Of a stretch of DNA of 64,000 bases, positions 17,290-26,644 are shown one piece after another (the first letter of the stretch is position 1; each line of letters starts with the position of its first letter). The position numbers were made by a program, and so were the translations under genes. This DNA comes from Candidatus Peribacteraceae bacterium (lineage in GTDB: Bacteria > Patescibacteriota > Gracilibacteria > Peribacterales > Peribacteraceae): contig JAQVMW010000001.1 of the NCBI GenBank assembly GCA_028703445.1, forward strand, positions 124,001-188,000. The letters run 5' to 3'. A model generated the notes under the pieces. That model worked only from the letters and a program-made list of their open reading frames with translations. It did not search any database and was not told the DNA's origin.

Positions 17290-18297
17290 ATGGCCGACGC
17301 GATCACCGTTAAGAACCTCAAGCGCACCTTCCGGCACTACGAAAAGAAGCCCGGCCTCCTGCCGACCCTGAAAAGCGTCATCTGGCGCGAGTGGAGTGAC
17401 AAAAATGCCGTAGACGGGGTGAGTTTTTCGATCCCCGAAGGGAGCTTCGTGGGATTTTTGGGACCCAACGGCGCCGGCAAAACGACGACCCTCAAGATGC
17501 TCTCGGGCATCCTCACGCCCACCTCCGGTTCGTGCAAAGTGCTCGGATTTACTCCCTCCGAGCGCAAGCGGGCATTCAAAAAGCAGATCGGCTTCGTGAT
17601 GGGGCAGAAATCACAACTCATCTGGGATCTGCCGCCCACCGACACCTTCGTGCTCCACCGCGACCTGTACGAAATCCCGCGCAATCAGTGGAATGAGACG
17701 CTGGATACGCTCACGAAGCTTCTGAGGGTGGAGCACGTGCTCTCGACCCCCGTGCGTCAGCTCTCGATGGGCGAACGTATGAAGTGCGAACTCATTGCTT
17801 CGCTCCTTCATAAGCCCAAGGTTCTCTTCTTGGACGAACCCACGATCGGCCTCGACGTGATCTCGCAGGTGCACCTGTGGGAATTCCTCGGCACCTATCA
17901 GGCCAAGGAGAAGATGACGGTGCTCCTGACCTCCCACTACGTGCATGACATCGCGAACCTGTGCGAGAACGTCATCATCCTCAATAAGGGCAGAAAGGTG
18001 TACGACGGCTCTTTCGAGTCCCTCGTCAACCGTCTGGAGCCGGAGCGCTGCGGCATCATTCGTTTCCACAAAGATCAGCTCAAAAAAGAACAGACGGAGA
18101 AAATTGCGGAAATGGTGAAGAACCGGCACTTGGAGCAGATCGATCCTCGCACCTACCGTATCGCCGTCCCGCGTAAGGATCTCTCGGCCGCGACCCAGTG
18201 GATGCTTCGCTCTTTCCCGATCGAAGAACTCCGGATGGAGGAAGTGGATCTGACGGAAGTAATCGAAAAGGCGTTTGCAATGGAGTCGCGAGCGTAG
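17290..18297 (+). CDS. ABC transporter ATPase (COG4586-like)
   Basis: 335 aa, nucleotide-binding subunit. Walker A GPNGAGKTT, signature LSMGERMKCELIASLL, Walker B VLFLDEPTIGLD and switch His in LTSHYVHD are intact. The C-terminal 100 residues form the regulatory extension of this family. Its ATG is 5 bases after the second permease, so the three genes form one operon. The last 150 bases occur a second time at 7361-7512, the left boundary of a segmental duplication. Confidence 0.92.
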   Translation: MADAITVKNLKRTFRHYEKKPGLLPTLKSVIWREWSDKNAVDGVSFSIPEGSFVGFLGPNGAGKTTTLKMLSGILTPTSGSCKVLGFTPSERKRAFKKQIGFVMGQKSQLIWDLPPTDTFVLHRDLYEIPRNQWNETLDTLTKLLRVEHVLSTPVRQLSMGERMKCELIASLLHKPKVLFLDEPTIGLDVISQVHLWEFLGTYQAKEKMTVLLTSHYVHDIANLCENVIILNKGRKVYDGSFESLVNRLEPERCGIIRFHKDQLKKEQTEKIAEMVKNRHLEQIDPRTYRIAVPRKDLSAATQWMLRSFPIEELRMEEVDLTEVIEKAFAMESRA

Positions 18298-18440
18298 GCG
18301 TGAGCTCTCTTTTCCCTCAACGGATGCGCTCCAGACAAGCAAAGCTTGCCTTCGCGCGATTATTTTATTGCTACGGCACAGGGGCTATTTGTTTGTGTTT
18401 TTTTAATTTATGGAACGAGGTCTTGTTTTGTGCGTTGTTT

Positions 18441-18985
18441 TGCCTCACCCCCAACCCCTCTCCGATCCCGCCGCATACCCGCCCCGGAGAGGGGAGAGTT
18501 GATCGTTGCTTCAGACGGATGACACGAGTAGGGTCGCTTCCTTTTTATGATTCAGGAGGAATCCAAACGGCAGCGCTACAGAAGAAAGGTCATCTATGCC
18601 CGCAAGCTGCGGCAACGCATGACAAAACCGGAAATGATCCTCTGGAAGGCTCTTCGGGACAGGAAGTGTGTTGGCATTAAATTCCGGAGACAAGTGCCGA
18701 TGGGATGGTTTGTTGTGGATTTTCTTTGCAGGGAATACCGCCTCATCATCGAAATCGACGGAAAGATCCACGAAAAAACACTGGAATATGACCGTGCAAG
18801 AGACACCGAAATCCGCCTGCACAACTATCGTGTTCTCCGATTCAGTAATATCCAGATTCTAAAGAACTTGGAAGACGTTCTCCGCACTATTACAGCAGCA
18901 ACACAACATTCTTCACTCCAATCACATTCCCCCTCTCCCGTTGGCGAACGGGAAGGTATGGGAGAGGGGGTCAGGAGGTGAGGCA
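18441..18985 (+). mobile_element. inverted-repeat element carrying a DUF559 nuclease gene
   Basis: About 25-bp terminal inverted repeats: TGCCTCACCCCC...CCTCTCC at 18441-18463, and its complement GGAGAGGGGG...GGTGAGGCA at 18961-18985. They enclose a DUF559 gene whose stop codon lies inside the right end. The sister locus at 7.7-7.85 kb lacks the gene and keeps only a right-end-like half. The 156-bp copy at 41314-41469 has the same ends and no gene. Confidence 0.6.
18547..18981 (+). CDS. DUF559-family (Vsr-like) endonuclease
   Basis: 144 aa. Core motifs of the DUF559 domain of the PD-(D/E)XK/Vsr superfamily are visible: ARKLRQRMTKPEMILWKALR, GIKFRRQVPMGWFVVDFLC, LIIEIDGKIH, DRARDTEIRLHNYRVLRF. 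The Asp in VVDF and the Glu/Asp of EIDG are the likely metal ligands. The last 20 residues (SPSPVGEREGMGEGVRR) are the translation of the flanking repeat, so the functional protein is about 122 residues. Such proteins are linked to mobile DNA, but their function is not settled. Confidence 0.8.
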   Translation: MIQEESKRQRYRRKVIYARKLRQRMTKPEMILWKALRDRKCVGIKFRRQVPMGWFVVDFLCREYRLIIEIDGKIHEKTLEYDRARDTEIRLHNYRVLRFSNIQILKNLEDVLRTITAATQHSSLQSHSPSPVGEREGMGEGVRR

Positions 18986-19000
18986 AAGAAAAAGACAGGC

Positions 19001-19115
19001 CGTTCCACCACCCGGCAGAACGCCTTTGACCGCCAGTTAATGCCCACAAACCACACTCTCCGGAACAATCGGTCACGGGAGGTATTCCGGTCGCGTCCTT
19101 CTTCCTCTGAAATGG
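19001..19115 (+). promoter_or_regulatory. conserved 115-nt leader of the second LamG gene
   Basis: Second copy of the leader at 7850-7964 (4 differences, no gaps), beginning with GTTC-N12-GAAC at 19002-19021. The 54 bases between it and the ATG at 19170 differ from the first copy and form a pyrimidine-rich CCTTACC-type tract. Confidence 0.55.
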
Positions 19116-19169
19116 AAACACACATCTCATCCCTCCCTTCCTTACCTTACCTCCCTTACCCCCTCCCCC

Positions 19170-22100
19170 ATGTCCCTCAAATCCCCTTCTCTTCAAGAAA
19201 AGCATCTCTCCATTGAGCGCCTCGAATCGCGGCAGATGCTGTCGGGCACCGATTTGACGTCCGTGCAGCAGATCATTGCAACGGAGATCGATGCAGTGTT
19301 GCGCGCCGAGCCCGTGGAACTTCTGAGCGGATCTAAAGAATTCAACGGATCGACCGTGGAATGCATCGCCGACAGCCCCGTCTTCACGGATGGATCCTTC
19401 ACGATCGAAGCATCGGTGCGGCCGAATGCCATCCGGGCACAGGCACTCGTTTCGAAATATAACTCGCAGAGCGAACCGGGCCAGAGCTTCATTCTCACGA
19501 TGCTCGCGGACGGCCGGCTTCGGTTCTGCGTTTACGGGAATCCCGCGGCCAATGAGATGCAGATGCTGGAGACCAATGGGGTACCGTTGAAGGCGGGGGT
19601 GTGGCAGAAGGTGCAAGCGAGCTTCGACATCCAGAGTCAGAAGATGTCCATCGTCGTGGACGGCACGGAGGTTCCGGCGACGATGGCGGAGGGATCGCAG
19701 GCAGTGACGGCTATCTACAACAGCGTAAGCCCTGTGCGGATGGGCGGGGTGGTCTTCGGGGGCGGGCTCACCTGGATCTTCGGGGGAGAGATGCAGGACG
19801 CACGGTTCTATCCGGTGGCATCGCGCGGAATCCCGAAGGAAGCGCAGACGAGCCCTGCGGCGACTGATGCGGTGATTATAGAGGAGGAGGTCGTCCTGCC
19901 ATTGACGGAGGCGGAGGCAAATGCGCAGACGGCGCAGGAGCAGCAGCTCACCGCAGCGTCAATCGACGCCGTCCTGCGCGCCGAGCCCATTACGCTTTTG
20001 AGTGGAGAGAAAGAATTCAACGGATCAACCGTGGAATGCATCGCCGACAGCCCTGTCTTCACGGATGGGTCGTTCACAATACAGTTCTCCGTTCGGCCAA
20101 ATGTGATCAAGCCACAGGCACTTCTATCGAAATACAACTCACAGAGTGAACCTGGCCAGAGCATATATGTCGGTATGTATGCAAACGGGTGTCTGGAGTT
20201 CGTGGTCTACGGAGATCCCTCCGCCAAGGAAATGCAGATGCTGGAGACCAATGAAGCACCGTTGAAAGTGGGAGAATGGCATGACGTGCAAGTAAGTTTT
20301 GATATCAAAACCCAAAAAATGTCTATTGTAGTGGATGGCAAAGAAGTTCCATCAACAAAGGTTGAGGGTACGCCAAATGTAACGGCGATCTATGACAGCA
20401 AAAGTCCGATATGGTTGGGCGGCGTGACTTTCGGAAACGGACCCACCTATTTCTTGGATGGAGCACTGGGGAACACGACATTCTACGCCGTGGCATCGTA
20501 CGGGATCCCACAGCAAACGGTGGTGGTGGACGCGGAGGAGACACCAGAAGCAGAAATCCCTGCCACGGTCGCGATTCCCGCGCAAGAAGAGGAGGAGAGT
20601 GCGGAGAAGGCGTCCCCGGAACAAGAGCAACCCCTTTCGCTCACGGAGCGCCAGCTCCAGCAGTACGAAACGCGCATGGCCGCTGCCAGCGCACGCTTGG
20701 CCGTATGCGAAGCCGCACTCAAGACGGCGCAGGAGAAAGTATCCGCACTGCAGGAGGCGGCTTCCATCACCGCAAAAACAGAAACACTAACTCTCGCACA
20801 GGACAGCGAAGCACAAGCGCTCGCAGACTGGCAGATCGCGCGCCGCGAGACCATCGCGTACGCCGGCATCACCGCAATCGAACCCAAGGTGGAACAACTG
20901 CGGAACGGAGATCTCAAGGTCGGCTTCGTCGTGCATTACCGCTCGTCTGATACAGACTCCTGCCTGGAAGTATTGCGCGATGGCGTGCGCGTGAGCGAGT
21001 TCTCTGCGCAGCATCCCGCCGGGCAGCCGGACGGCCAATTCTGGTACAACACAGGGGATGATATCTGGCATGGCGAACTGGAATTCCGATACTCGAGCGG
21101 CAACGGGAATTCCTTAAAACAGGTGGACAGCGCCGAAGCGAGCTACAATACCCGCGAATCCCCCCAGAACGCGGCCCGCGTGCGAACCACGTTCCGTGAA
21201 GTGGAATCTCACGACACCGGCCGTTTGGTGGATACTCCTCTCTCCTACGATCTCAAGCTCATGAGCACCAATGGCCCCAACGCCGTGCTCCACTTCACCT
21301 CGCCGGATGATGAAAGCTTGATTACCTCCAGCACCGGAGGAATTTACGGACAGAATTCCTATTCCCATTCGGGCGGCACCTCAACGGGCGTGACGCTCAT
21401 TACCCTGAATCCCAACAAACCCGGTCGCTACTTCTACTCCCTCATCGATCATAATGGCACGACCCGTGACACCGTCTGGGTAGAGTGGGACGGCACGACG
21501 CTCACCCTCGTGAATCCGGAAGCTCAATGGACATCGGATGAGGCAACGAACATGCGTACGGCCTCTCTGGATGCCAACAATCCGGATGCGTCCCCTGCAA
21601 CGCGCATCGCAATCAGCTTGAGTGAAGAAGCTGCCGAGACCATGGAGCAGGAACGACTGGAATTGCTCTTGAGCAGACAAATGGGCCTGGCCAGCATCGC
21701 GGTCAGCAGCATGAATCTGGAACTGGGGAGAGTGCAGGCGAAGAATTTTTACGAGCGATCCGGCCTCTTCGTCAATATGGAAACGATGCATGAGTACTTC
21801 TTTACGGCACATCCCGACTGGCGGCCCGAGAATTTTCAGGCGACAGTCATGCGCATGTGGCAGGATGGCGGCTGTAACGGACCCAGCGGCGATACGCGTG
21901 ACTGGCTCAACGGCGTCATTCTGGATGTGATGGGACGCTACGACCGCGATCTGAACGTGTATGCGTCCGCCATGGCCGAGATCATGGAAAAAGGCGTGAA
22001 GACCTGTCTCGCCATCCGGCAGGGGCAACCCGAGAGTCCTCTCCTTTTCGAGCTTGATCAACTCATCACCGCCCGAGGATACTGGGAGGCCGTGGGACGT

Positions 22101-24242
22101 CTATCCGGCATCGGCGTCAAACTGCCGACGCGGCAGCAGGTCATTACGGAATGCAAATTGATCGTCGATGACAAAATTTTGGAACTCCTCCGCACGCAAT
22201 CCGAAGACGCACGCCTCATCGCGAACTTTGACCTCCGCCAGCAATACAACGCCACGTGGACGGCGGAACATGGCGGATTCACCAATGTGAGCGTGCTGAA
22301 CGTACGGGCAACCGTAGCCGGAGGGTACACAGAGAAGGAAGTGAGTGAGAGCGAGGCGCGAAGACTTAAACGAGCCGCTAACCTTGTGCTTAATGCCAGA
22401 CTGGGAAACGATTCGCGAGCGCAGATGTCCGTAGTTATTAGTGACGAACCTAATATTCAGCGTGAGCGGCAGCTGGCAAACGGCACGACGGAGGTGGCGA
22501 TCACGACGGAGGAAGCGCAACAGCTTGCAACGAAAGTGGACGAGGCGATTGCGGAGAGCGGAGGAGATGCGACGGTGGTGGGAGAAAAGGTGCTGGTGGC
22601 GATGATCAATGCCGGCGTGGACACGGGAGGCGGTTCCGATATCAACGTCTCCGCCCTCGACCCCGCAACCACGATGGATGAGGTTCTCGGCTGGTACCAG
22701 GGCACGCCCCAAAATGAGTTGTCCGTCTCCATCCACGGCACATGGATCCGCAACGACACACAAGCCGGCCGCATTTTCCTTGGCCTGTACCAGAACATCT
22801 GGAACAGCACCGATGCGGAGGCGAAGCTGAAGTGCGCGAAGGTTGAGAAGATTACGGGGATTCCCCAGCAAGATCTGTGGGGGATTGCCCGGAGCCACGA
22901 TGCCAATCGTTTCGCAGAGGGACTCATCACGTTCTTCCAACGCGCGGGATTCGGGGATATCTTCGCAAACAGCGCCAGCCTCCCTCCGCTCTCCGAGGCG
23001 CATCCACTCCGCGTGAGCACCGATTCCACCCTCTATACCAGCGGCTCCATCCGCGTTTCCTGGGACCAGCCGCTCACGACCAATGGAAAGAAGGTTGACC
23101 ACACACGCGTGTACCTCGTGAATGCCGTGACGAAGGCAAACCTGATGGATTTGAGCGGCGATATTCGTGGTCAGCTCTTCACTGATATTGCTATCTCATC
23201 CCTGGGACAGTCCTTCGCAGGCCCCATGGCCGTGAAGGTGGTAGATTGGCCAGTCGGCGCAACGAACAACGCCGAAGCCATCAGCGGCTTCTCCGACCCG
23301 ATCACAGTGGAGTGGGATGGCGTGGAGAATTCCGACATCGGGGACTATTCGACGCTACCCAATACTCCAGATAATTCCGAGCGGAGGGAAAAGGAGAATA
23401 TGATTTTAAACCAAATCGCCAAGACTTTCCCGCTGGAAGGAAACGCATCTGAGTGGAGATGGGTCATCGCATCCGATTACCACGTAGGCACGGACTTCAA
23501 TGCCGCTGACTTGAACTGGGGCTCCGGAAACGCTGATTATGGCAAAGAGATCAAGGCTGTCGCGGATGGAGTCATCGCCACAATCGGCGTGAATCTTGGG
23601 TCAGTACGCATTCAACACAAATCAACGATCAATGGCCAAGAGATCATTTGGTTCAGCGAAGCCTTGCATATGCCAATCTATGCGACCGATCGCACTTCGC
23701 CGGACGGGAAGAAGATTTATGAAGTTCGCAAAAAAGATGACAGCGTTGCCTTTGAACTATTTGAAGGCATGACACTCAAAGCCAGCCAATCGTACGGTAT
23801 TGTCGCTGGCCGGGGGCTTGTAGATAACCAGCCGAGTAATTCAGCCTTTGATGCACACAGCCACTTGAAATTTGAACTGGATGGTCGCAGCATTGATCCA
23901 AGAAAAGTGATGACTACTTGGGGAGTGACCAATATCGTCGCTTCAGATCTCGGCGGAAGCGGAGAAATGTCAGTCCGATGGGATCAAAATGCACAAATGT
24001 GGATGAATGATGAGAGCAAACTGGCATTCAACCGGTCGGAGCAAACAGGAGCTGAACGGGCGAAGGGATACTGGGTAGCGTGGGCTGCTGATCCTGTACA
24101 AAGGGCGAGGGTGGTATGGGACAAGGCTACAGGAACGTGGTATGAGATAGATATTAATGGAACCTTCATGATCAATGGGGGAAAGAAACATGCATGGGTG
24201 TTGAACCCAACCACCAATAACTTTGAGTTCCTATGGCAGTAG
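19170..24242 (+). CDS. giant LamG-repeat surface protein with C-terminal M23-like peptidase domain
   Basis: 1690 aa. The N-terminus (SIERLESRQMLSG) and first LamG repeat are close to the protein at 7989. Here there are two LamG repeats (about 40-235 and 260-455), then a Glu/Ala-rich coiled coil (about 495-580), beta-sandwich and helical regions with no recognised family, and a tip with an M23/LytM pattern: YHVGTD (H1438, D1442), KAVADGVIATIG, and SHLKFEL (from about 1564). In active M23 enzymes the last motif is HLHFE. Here the second His position is Lys 1567, so zinc binding may be impaired, unless H1563/H1565 take over. Less GC-rich codon use from about 23.4 kb suggests the tip was acquired. 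The stop overlaps the next gene by 10 bases. Confidence 0.83.
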   Translation: MSLKSPSLQEKHLSIERLESRQMLSGTDLTSVQQIIATEIDAVLRAEPVELLSGSKEFNGSTVECIADSPVFTDGSFTIEASVRPNAIRAQALVSKYNSQSEPGQSFILTMLADGRLRFCVYGNPAANEMQMLETNGVPLKAGVWQKVQASFDIQSQKMSIVVDGTEVPATMAEGSQAVTAIYNSVSPVRMGGVVFGGGLTWIFGGEMQDARFYPVASRGIPKEAQTSPAATDAVIIEEEVVLPLTEAEANAQTAQEQQLTAASIDAVLRAEPITLLSGEKEFNGSTVECIADSPVFTDGSFTIQFSVRPNVIKPQALLSKYNSQSEPGQSIYVGMYANGCLEFVVYGDPSAKEMQMLETNEAPLKVGEWHDVQVSFDIKTQKMSIVVDGKEVPSTKVEGTPNVTAIYDSKSPIWLGGVTFGNGPTYFLDGALGNTTFYAVASYGIPQQTVVVDAEETPEAEIPATVAIPAQEEEESAEKASPEQEQPLSLTERQLQQYETRMAAASARLAVCEAALKTAQEKVSALQEAASITAKTETLTLAQDSEAQALADWQIARRETIAYAGITAIEPKVEQLRNGDLKVGFVVHYRSSDTDSCLEVLRDGVRVSEFSAQHPAGQPDGQFWYNTGDDIWHGELEFRYSSGNGNSLKQVDSAEASYNTRESPQNAARVRTTFREVESHDTGRLVDTPLSYDLKLMSTNGPNAVLHFTSPDDESLITSSTGGIYGQNSYSHSGGTSTGVTLITLNPNKPGRYFYSLIDHNGTTRDTVWVEWDGTTLTLVNPEAQWTSDEATNMRTASLDANNPDASPATRIAISLSEEAAETMEQERLELLLSRQMGLASIAVSSMNLELGRVQAKNFYERSGLFVNMETMHEYFFTAHPDWRPENFQATVMRMWQDGGCNGPSGDTRDWLNGVILDVMGRYDRDLNVYASAMAEIMEKGVKTCLAIRQGQPESPLLFELDQLITARGYWEAVGRLSGIGVKLPTRQQVITECKLIVDDKILELLRTQSEDARLIANFDLRQQYNATWTAEHGGFTNVSVLNVRATVAGGYTEKEVSESEARRLKRAANLVLNARLGNDSRAQMSVVISDEPNIQRERQLANGTTEVAITTEEAQQLATKVDEAIAESGGDATVVGEKVLVAMINAGVDTGGGSDINVSALDPATTMDEVLGWYQGTPQNELSVSIHGTWIRNDTQAGRIFLGLYQNIWNSTDAEAKLKCAKVEKITGIPQQDLWGIARSHDANRFAEGLITFFQRAGFGDIFANSASLPPLSEAHPLRVSTDSTLYTSGSIRVSWDQPLTTNGKKVDHTRVYLVNAVTKANLMDLSGDIRGQLFTDIAISSLGQSFAGPMAVKVVDWPVGATNNAEAISGFSDPITVEWDGVENSDIGDYSTLPNTPDNSERREKENMILNQIAKTFPLEGNASEWRWVIASDYHVGTDFNAADLNWGSGNADYGKEIKAVADGVIATIGVNLGSVRIQHKSTINGQEIIWFSEALHMPIYATDRTSPDGKKIYEVRKKDDSVAFELFEGMTLKASQSYGIVAGRGLVDNQPSNSAFDAHSHLKFELDGRSIDPRKVMTTWGVTNIVASDLGGSGEMSVRWDQNAQMWMNDESKLAFNRSEQTGAERAKGYWVAWAADPVQRARVVWDKATGTWYEIDINGTFMINGGKKHAWVLNPTTNNFEFLWQ

Positions 24243-24811
24243 CTAAATTTTTCTTTTTGGGAGTGGGGAGTGCTCTTCTTATAGGATGCACTCTTTTCTC
24301 CCATTCTGGATTATCAAGCAGCGGCATGGAACTGGCAGATCAATCAAGTTTTTCTCTGCGTTCTACCGTACAGTTTGATCACCGATATGTTCGACCGGAT
24401 GGCAGTATCGCATACACGAACTACGCAGCCCCCAAACAATCATATGATCCTCAGGATTTGTTGATCGAATTGTACCATTCTAATTCTTCTCCCTGTTCCC
24501 CCGACATCACCGGTGCATCGGAAACGAAGGAGTTACCAACCCCGAACGGCAAAACGACTTGGGGCAAAGTTGATGCCTTTGATCGGCCAAATCCAGATTT
24601 TCCCCCCGGTACTCAGCCACTCTGCAGGCCGCCAATACTCAAGTGGGATTACGACGAGGCAAAAGGTGGTGTCCTTAGGCTCAGCAATGATGCAGCCTAC
24701 GTCCTGTGCAGCGAGAAAGACGGCAAGCGCGTCCTCATCTGCATCTCCCAAATCACCGACAACCCAGCCCTCGCAGAACAGATCTTTATGACCTTCCGGT
24801 GGACCGACTAG
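24233..24811 (+). CDS. putative lipoprotein coupled to the LamG/M23 gene
   Basis: 192 aa. The N-terminus MAVAKFFFLGVGSALLIGC fits a lipoprotein signal with lipobox LIGC (Cys19). The rest is soluble, with four or more further Cys, and has no recognised family. The ATG lies 10 bases inside the preceding gene, so translation is probably coupled and the product should be made with the M23-like protein. A partner or protective (immunity-like) role at the cell surface is possible but unproven. It has AT-richer composition, like the M23 tip. Confidence 0.7.
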   Translation: MAVAKFFFLGVGSALLIGCTLFSHSGLSSSGMELADQSSFSLRSTVQFDHRYVRPDGSIAYTNYAAPKQSYDPQDLLIELYHSNSSPCSPDITGASETKELPTPNGKTTWGKVDAFDRPNPDFPPGTQPLCRPPILKWDYDEAKGGVLRLSNDAAYVLCSEKDGKRVLICISQITDNPALAEQIFMTFRWTD

Positions 24812-24817
24812 CCCCCC

Positions 24818-24935
24818 GTTCCACCCTCTCACAGAACGTTAAATATGGCTTACTGAAGCCAAGAAACAGGAATACGTTCTACAATCTTTTGAGAAGCCAT
24901 CCACAGGCCTCATGAAACACTGAATACTGAGGATA
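24818..24935 (+). repeat. dispersed two-hairpin intergenic repeat (copy before the 247-aa gene)
   Basis: GTTC-N12-GAAC at 24818-24837, GGCTT-ACTG-AAGCC hairpin, ACGTTCTACAATCTTTTGAGAAG, then GAATACTGAGGATAT. It is nearly identical to 13330-13445 and marks the right edge of the second duplicated unit. Confidence 0.6.
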
Positions 24936-24952
24936 TTCCCACCCCCCACCTC

Positions 24953-25696
24953 ATGCGCCATCACCTCATCACCATCACAGCCCTCTCCGTCATCACCCTG
25001 CTCTGCCCGCCCGCCGTAGCGCTGAGCGCGAAGGTGGGCCTGCCACAGGGCTCCCTCGCCTTCGGCAATCAGCCCACAGAGGTTTCGCTCTTCCTCCCCT
25101 CTTCCGCCAGCTCCTCCGGCCGCCTCACCTACAGAGCCGCGAAAATCAAAGCAAGAACGGATAAGCAGCGCAGGAGCAGCGCATCTTCGGCCTCCTCGCT
25201 CACGTATCGCGACCTCGTCAATGGCCTGAGCGTGCAGTATCCCAAAAACTGGAGTTATGTCTTTTCGGCCCCGGAGACGGGCGTAACCGCGCGGTACGAC
25301 TGGACGATCTTCAGCAGCTCGACCGCCCAATACACCTCCCTGGCCGTGGGCATCCTCAATCTCAAGAAGACTGTCACCACCGCAGATCTCAAAAAGGACT
25401 TTGCCACGTACACGCAAGAGCCCAAGTACGCCGAAGACTTTCAGAGCTCGCATTTCCTCATCATGCCGCAAGTCCTCTCGTCGCTCCTCTCGACCTGGCA
25501 GAAGAAAGAAACTCACGTGGGCACGTTCACGCACCGCTACCAGAGCCGCGATAGAAAGGCCCGCCAGATCCGCATTCCATCCGGTACCCGCATCATCGTG
25601 CTGGAATACTCCGCCACTCCCGATAGATTCGACAAAGATCTGCACCTCTTTGAGGATTTCACAAAGTCGTTTGTGCTGGTGACCACGCAAAAATGA
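24953..25696 (+). CDS. secreted hypothetical protein
   Basis: 247 aa with a signal peptide (residues 1 to about 24, cleavage near AVALSA). Residues about 50-85 are Ser/Ala-rich and basic. A compact domain of about 160 residues follows (LTYRDLVNGLSVQYPKNW ... FEDFTKSFVL). It resembles the small lipoprotein/PsbP-like folds common in exported bacterial proteins, but I cannot name the family. The upstream region is homologous to that of the SLH gene, down to the ATGCGC start, so both genes may be controlled alike. Confidence 0.7.
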   Translation: MRHHLITITALSVITLLCPPAVALSAKVGLPQGSLAFGNQPTEVSLFLPSSASSSGRLTYRAAKIKARTDKQRRSSASSASSLTYRDLVNGLSVQYPKNWSYVFSAPETGVTARYDWTIFSSSTAQYTSLAVGILNLKKTVTTADLKKDFATYTQEPKYAEDFQSSHFLIMPQVLSSLLSTWQKKETHVGTFTHRYQSRDRKARQIRIPSGTRIIVLEYSATPDRFDKDLHLFEDFTKSFVLVTTQK

Positions 25697-25702
25697 TCAT
25701 GA

Positions 25703-26638
25703 CTATTTTCTCCGACGCAATCTTCCCGCACGATAGTTCTCGATAGCCTCTCTCGTCGTACGCCACACCCTCCCTTTCTTAAAAGCATCGATCCTGCCGG
25801 CGCGCGCGAGCAAATTGAGATATTTGGGACTGTACGTCGTCCCTTTACTCGCCTCTGCAAGCGTCAGCAACTTGCCCGCGGCGTCGGATCCGAACGTGCG
25901 CAAATACAGATCGAGTGATCGTTCCACGGCTTGGGCGATGAACAGGATGAACGGCACTGCATTTCCTTTGTCCGCATCCTGGAGGACGCGATAGTATTTC
26001 TTCCGGTCATTTTTGAGAATGATCGCCAGAGGCAATCCCCGCCGCATCAAAAGAATATTCATCGCCAGACGAGCCGTTCGACCGTTCCCGTCAAAAAACG
26101 GGTGAATGTGAACGATCTTGTGATGCAGAAGGGCCGCGAGTTCCACGGCATGCATCTTTTTGTCATTCTGCTTCAACCAACGCATCAACTCCGCCATCTG
26201 TCGGGGAACATCAACGGCATCGGGTGGCGTATGATCGGCTCCACCAATGATCACCATGCCGGTACGGTACTTCCCCGCCCAATCCGTATCCGTCTCTCTG
26301 ACAACGAGTTGATGCAATTGCCGGATCAGATGCTCGGAAATGGTTTGGGAATCGTGCGAAGCAAGCTCATAGAGAAAATCCAAAGCCTCTTTGTGATCTT
26401 TCACTTCCAGATGATCCTTGAGTGATTTACCTTTGATCGTCATCCCCTCTTGCAGCACAAGATAGGTTTCTCTGAGGGTCAGGCTGTTTCCTTCAATGGC
26501 GTTGGAGTTGTAGGTCATCTCCACCTCCATCTGCTCCCTCAGCTTTTGCACTTGCGCCGGGTTGAGAGGCCGAATGGCATTCAGTTTTTTCAGTTTTTCA
26601 TCGAGCCTTTGGCGAATGCGATGATCAAGCAGTGACAT
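25703..26638 (-). CDS. Fic-domain adenylyltransferase with N-terminal inhibitory helix and C-terminal HTH
   Basis: 311 aa. Transfers AMP (or another nucleotide) to protein hydroxyls. Active-site motif HPFFDGNGRTAR (from residue 179) is complete. The inhibitory motif SNAIEG (45-50, matching S/T-x3-E-G/N) in an N-terminal helix makes it a class II Fic that is self-inhibited. A Fic_N region precedes the core. Residues about 250-305 (YSPKYLNLLARAGRIDAFKKGRVWRT) look like a winged HTH or excisionase-like DNA-binding end. The ATG at 26638 follows CATAAT by 6 bases. A perfect palindrome covers that -10, so self-regulation through the HTH is plausible. Confidence 0.9.
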   Translation of the reverse strand: MSLLDHRIRQRLDEKLKKLNAIRPLNPAQVQKLREQMEVEMTYNSNAIEGNSLTLRETYLVLQEGMTIKGKSLKDHLEVKDHKEALDFLYELASHDSQTISEHLIRQLHQLVVRETDTDWAGKYRTGMVIIGGADHTPPDAVDVPRQMAELMRWLKQNDKKMHAVELAALLHHKIVHIHPFFDGNGRTARLAMNILLMRRGLPLAIILKNDRKKYYRVLQDADKGNAVPFILFIAQAVERSLDLYLRTFGSDAAGKLLTLAEASKGTTYSPKYLNLLARAGRIDAFKKGRVWRTTREAIENYRAGRLRRRK

Positions 26639-26644
26639 GCTCTT

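Noticed and set aside
18547-18981. DUF559 gene as part of the ABC operon
   Set aside because: It lies inside an inverted-repeat element absent from the sister locus, so it is an insertion and not an operon member.
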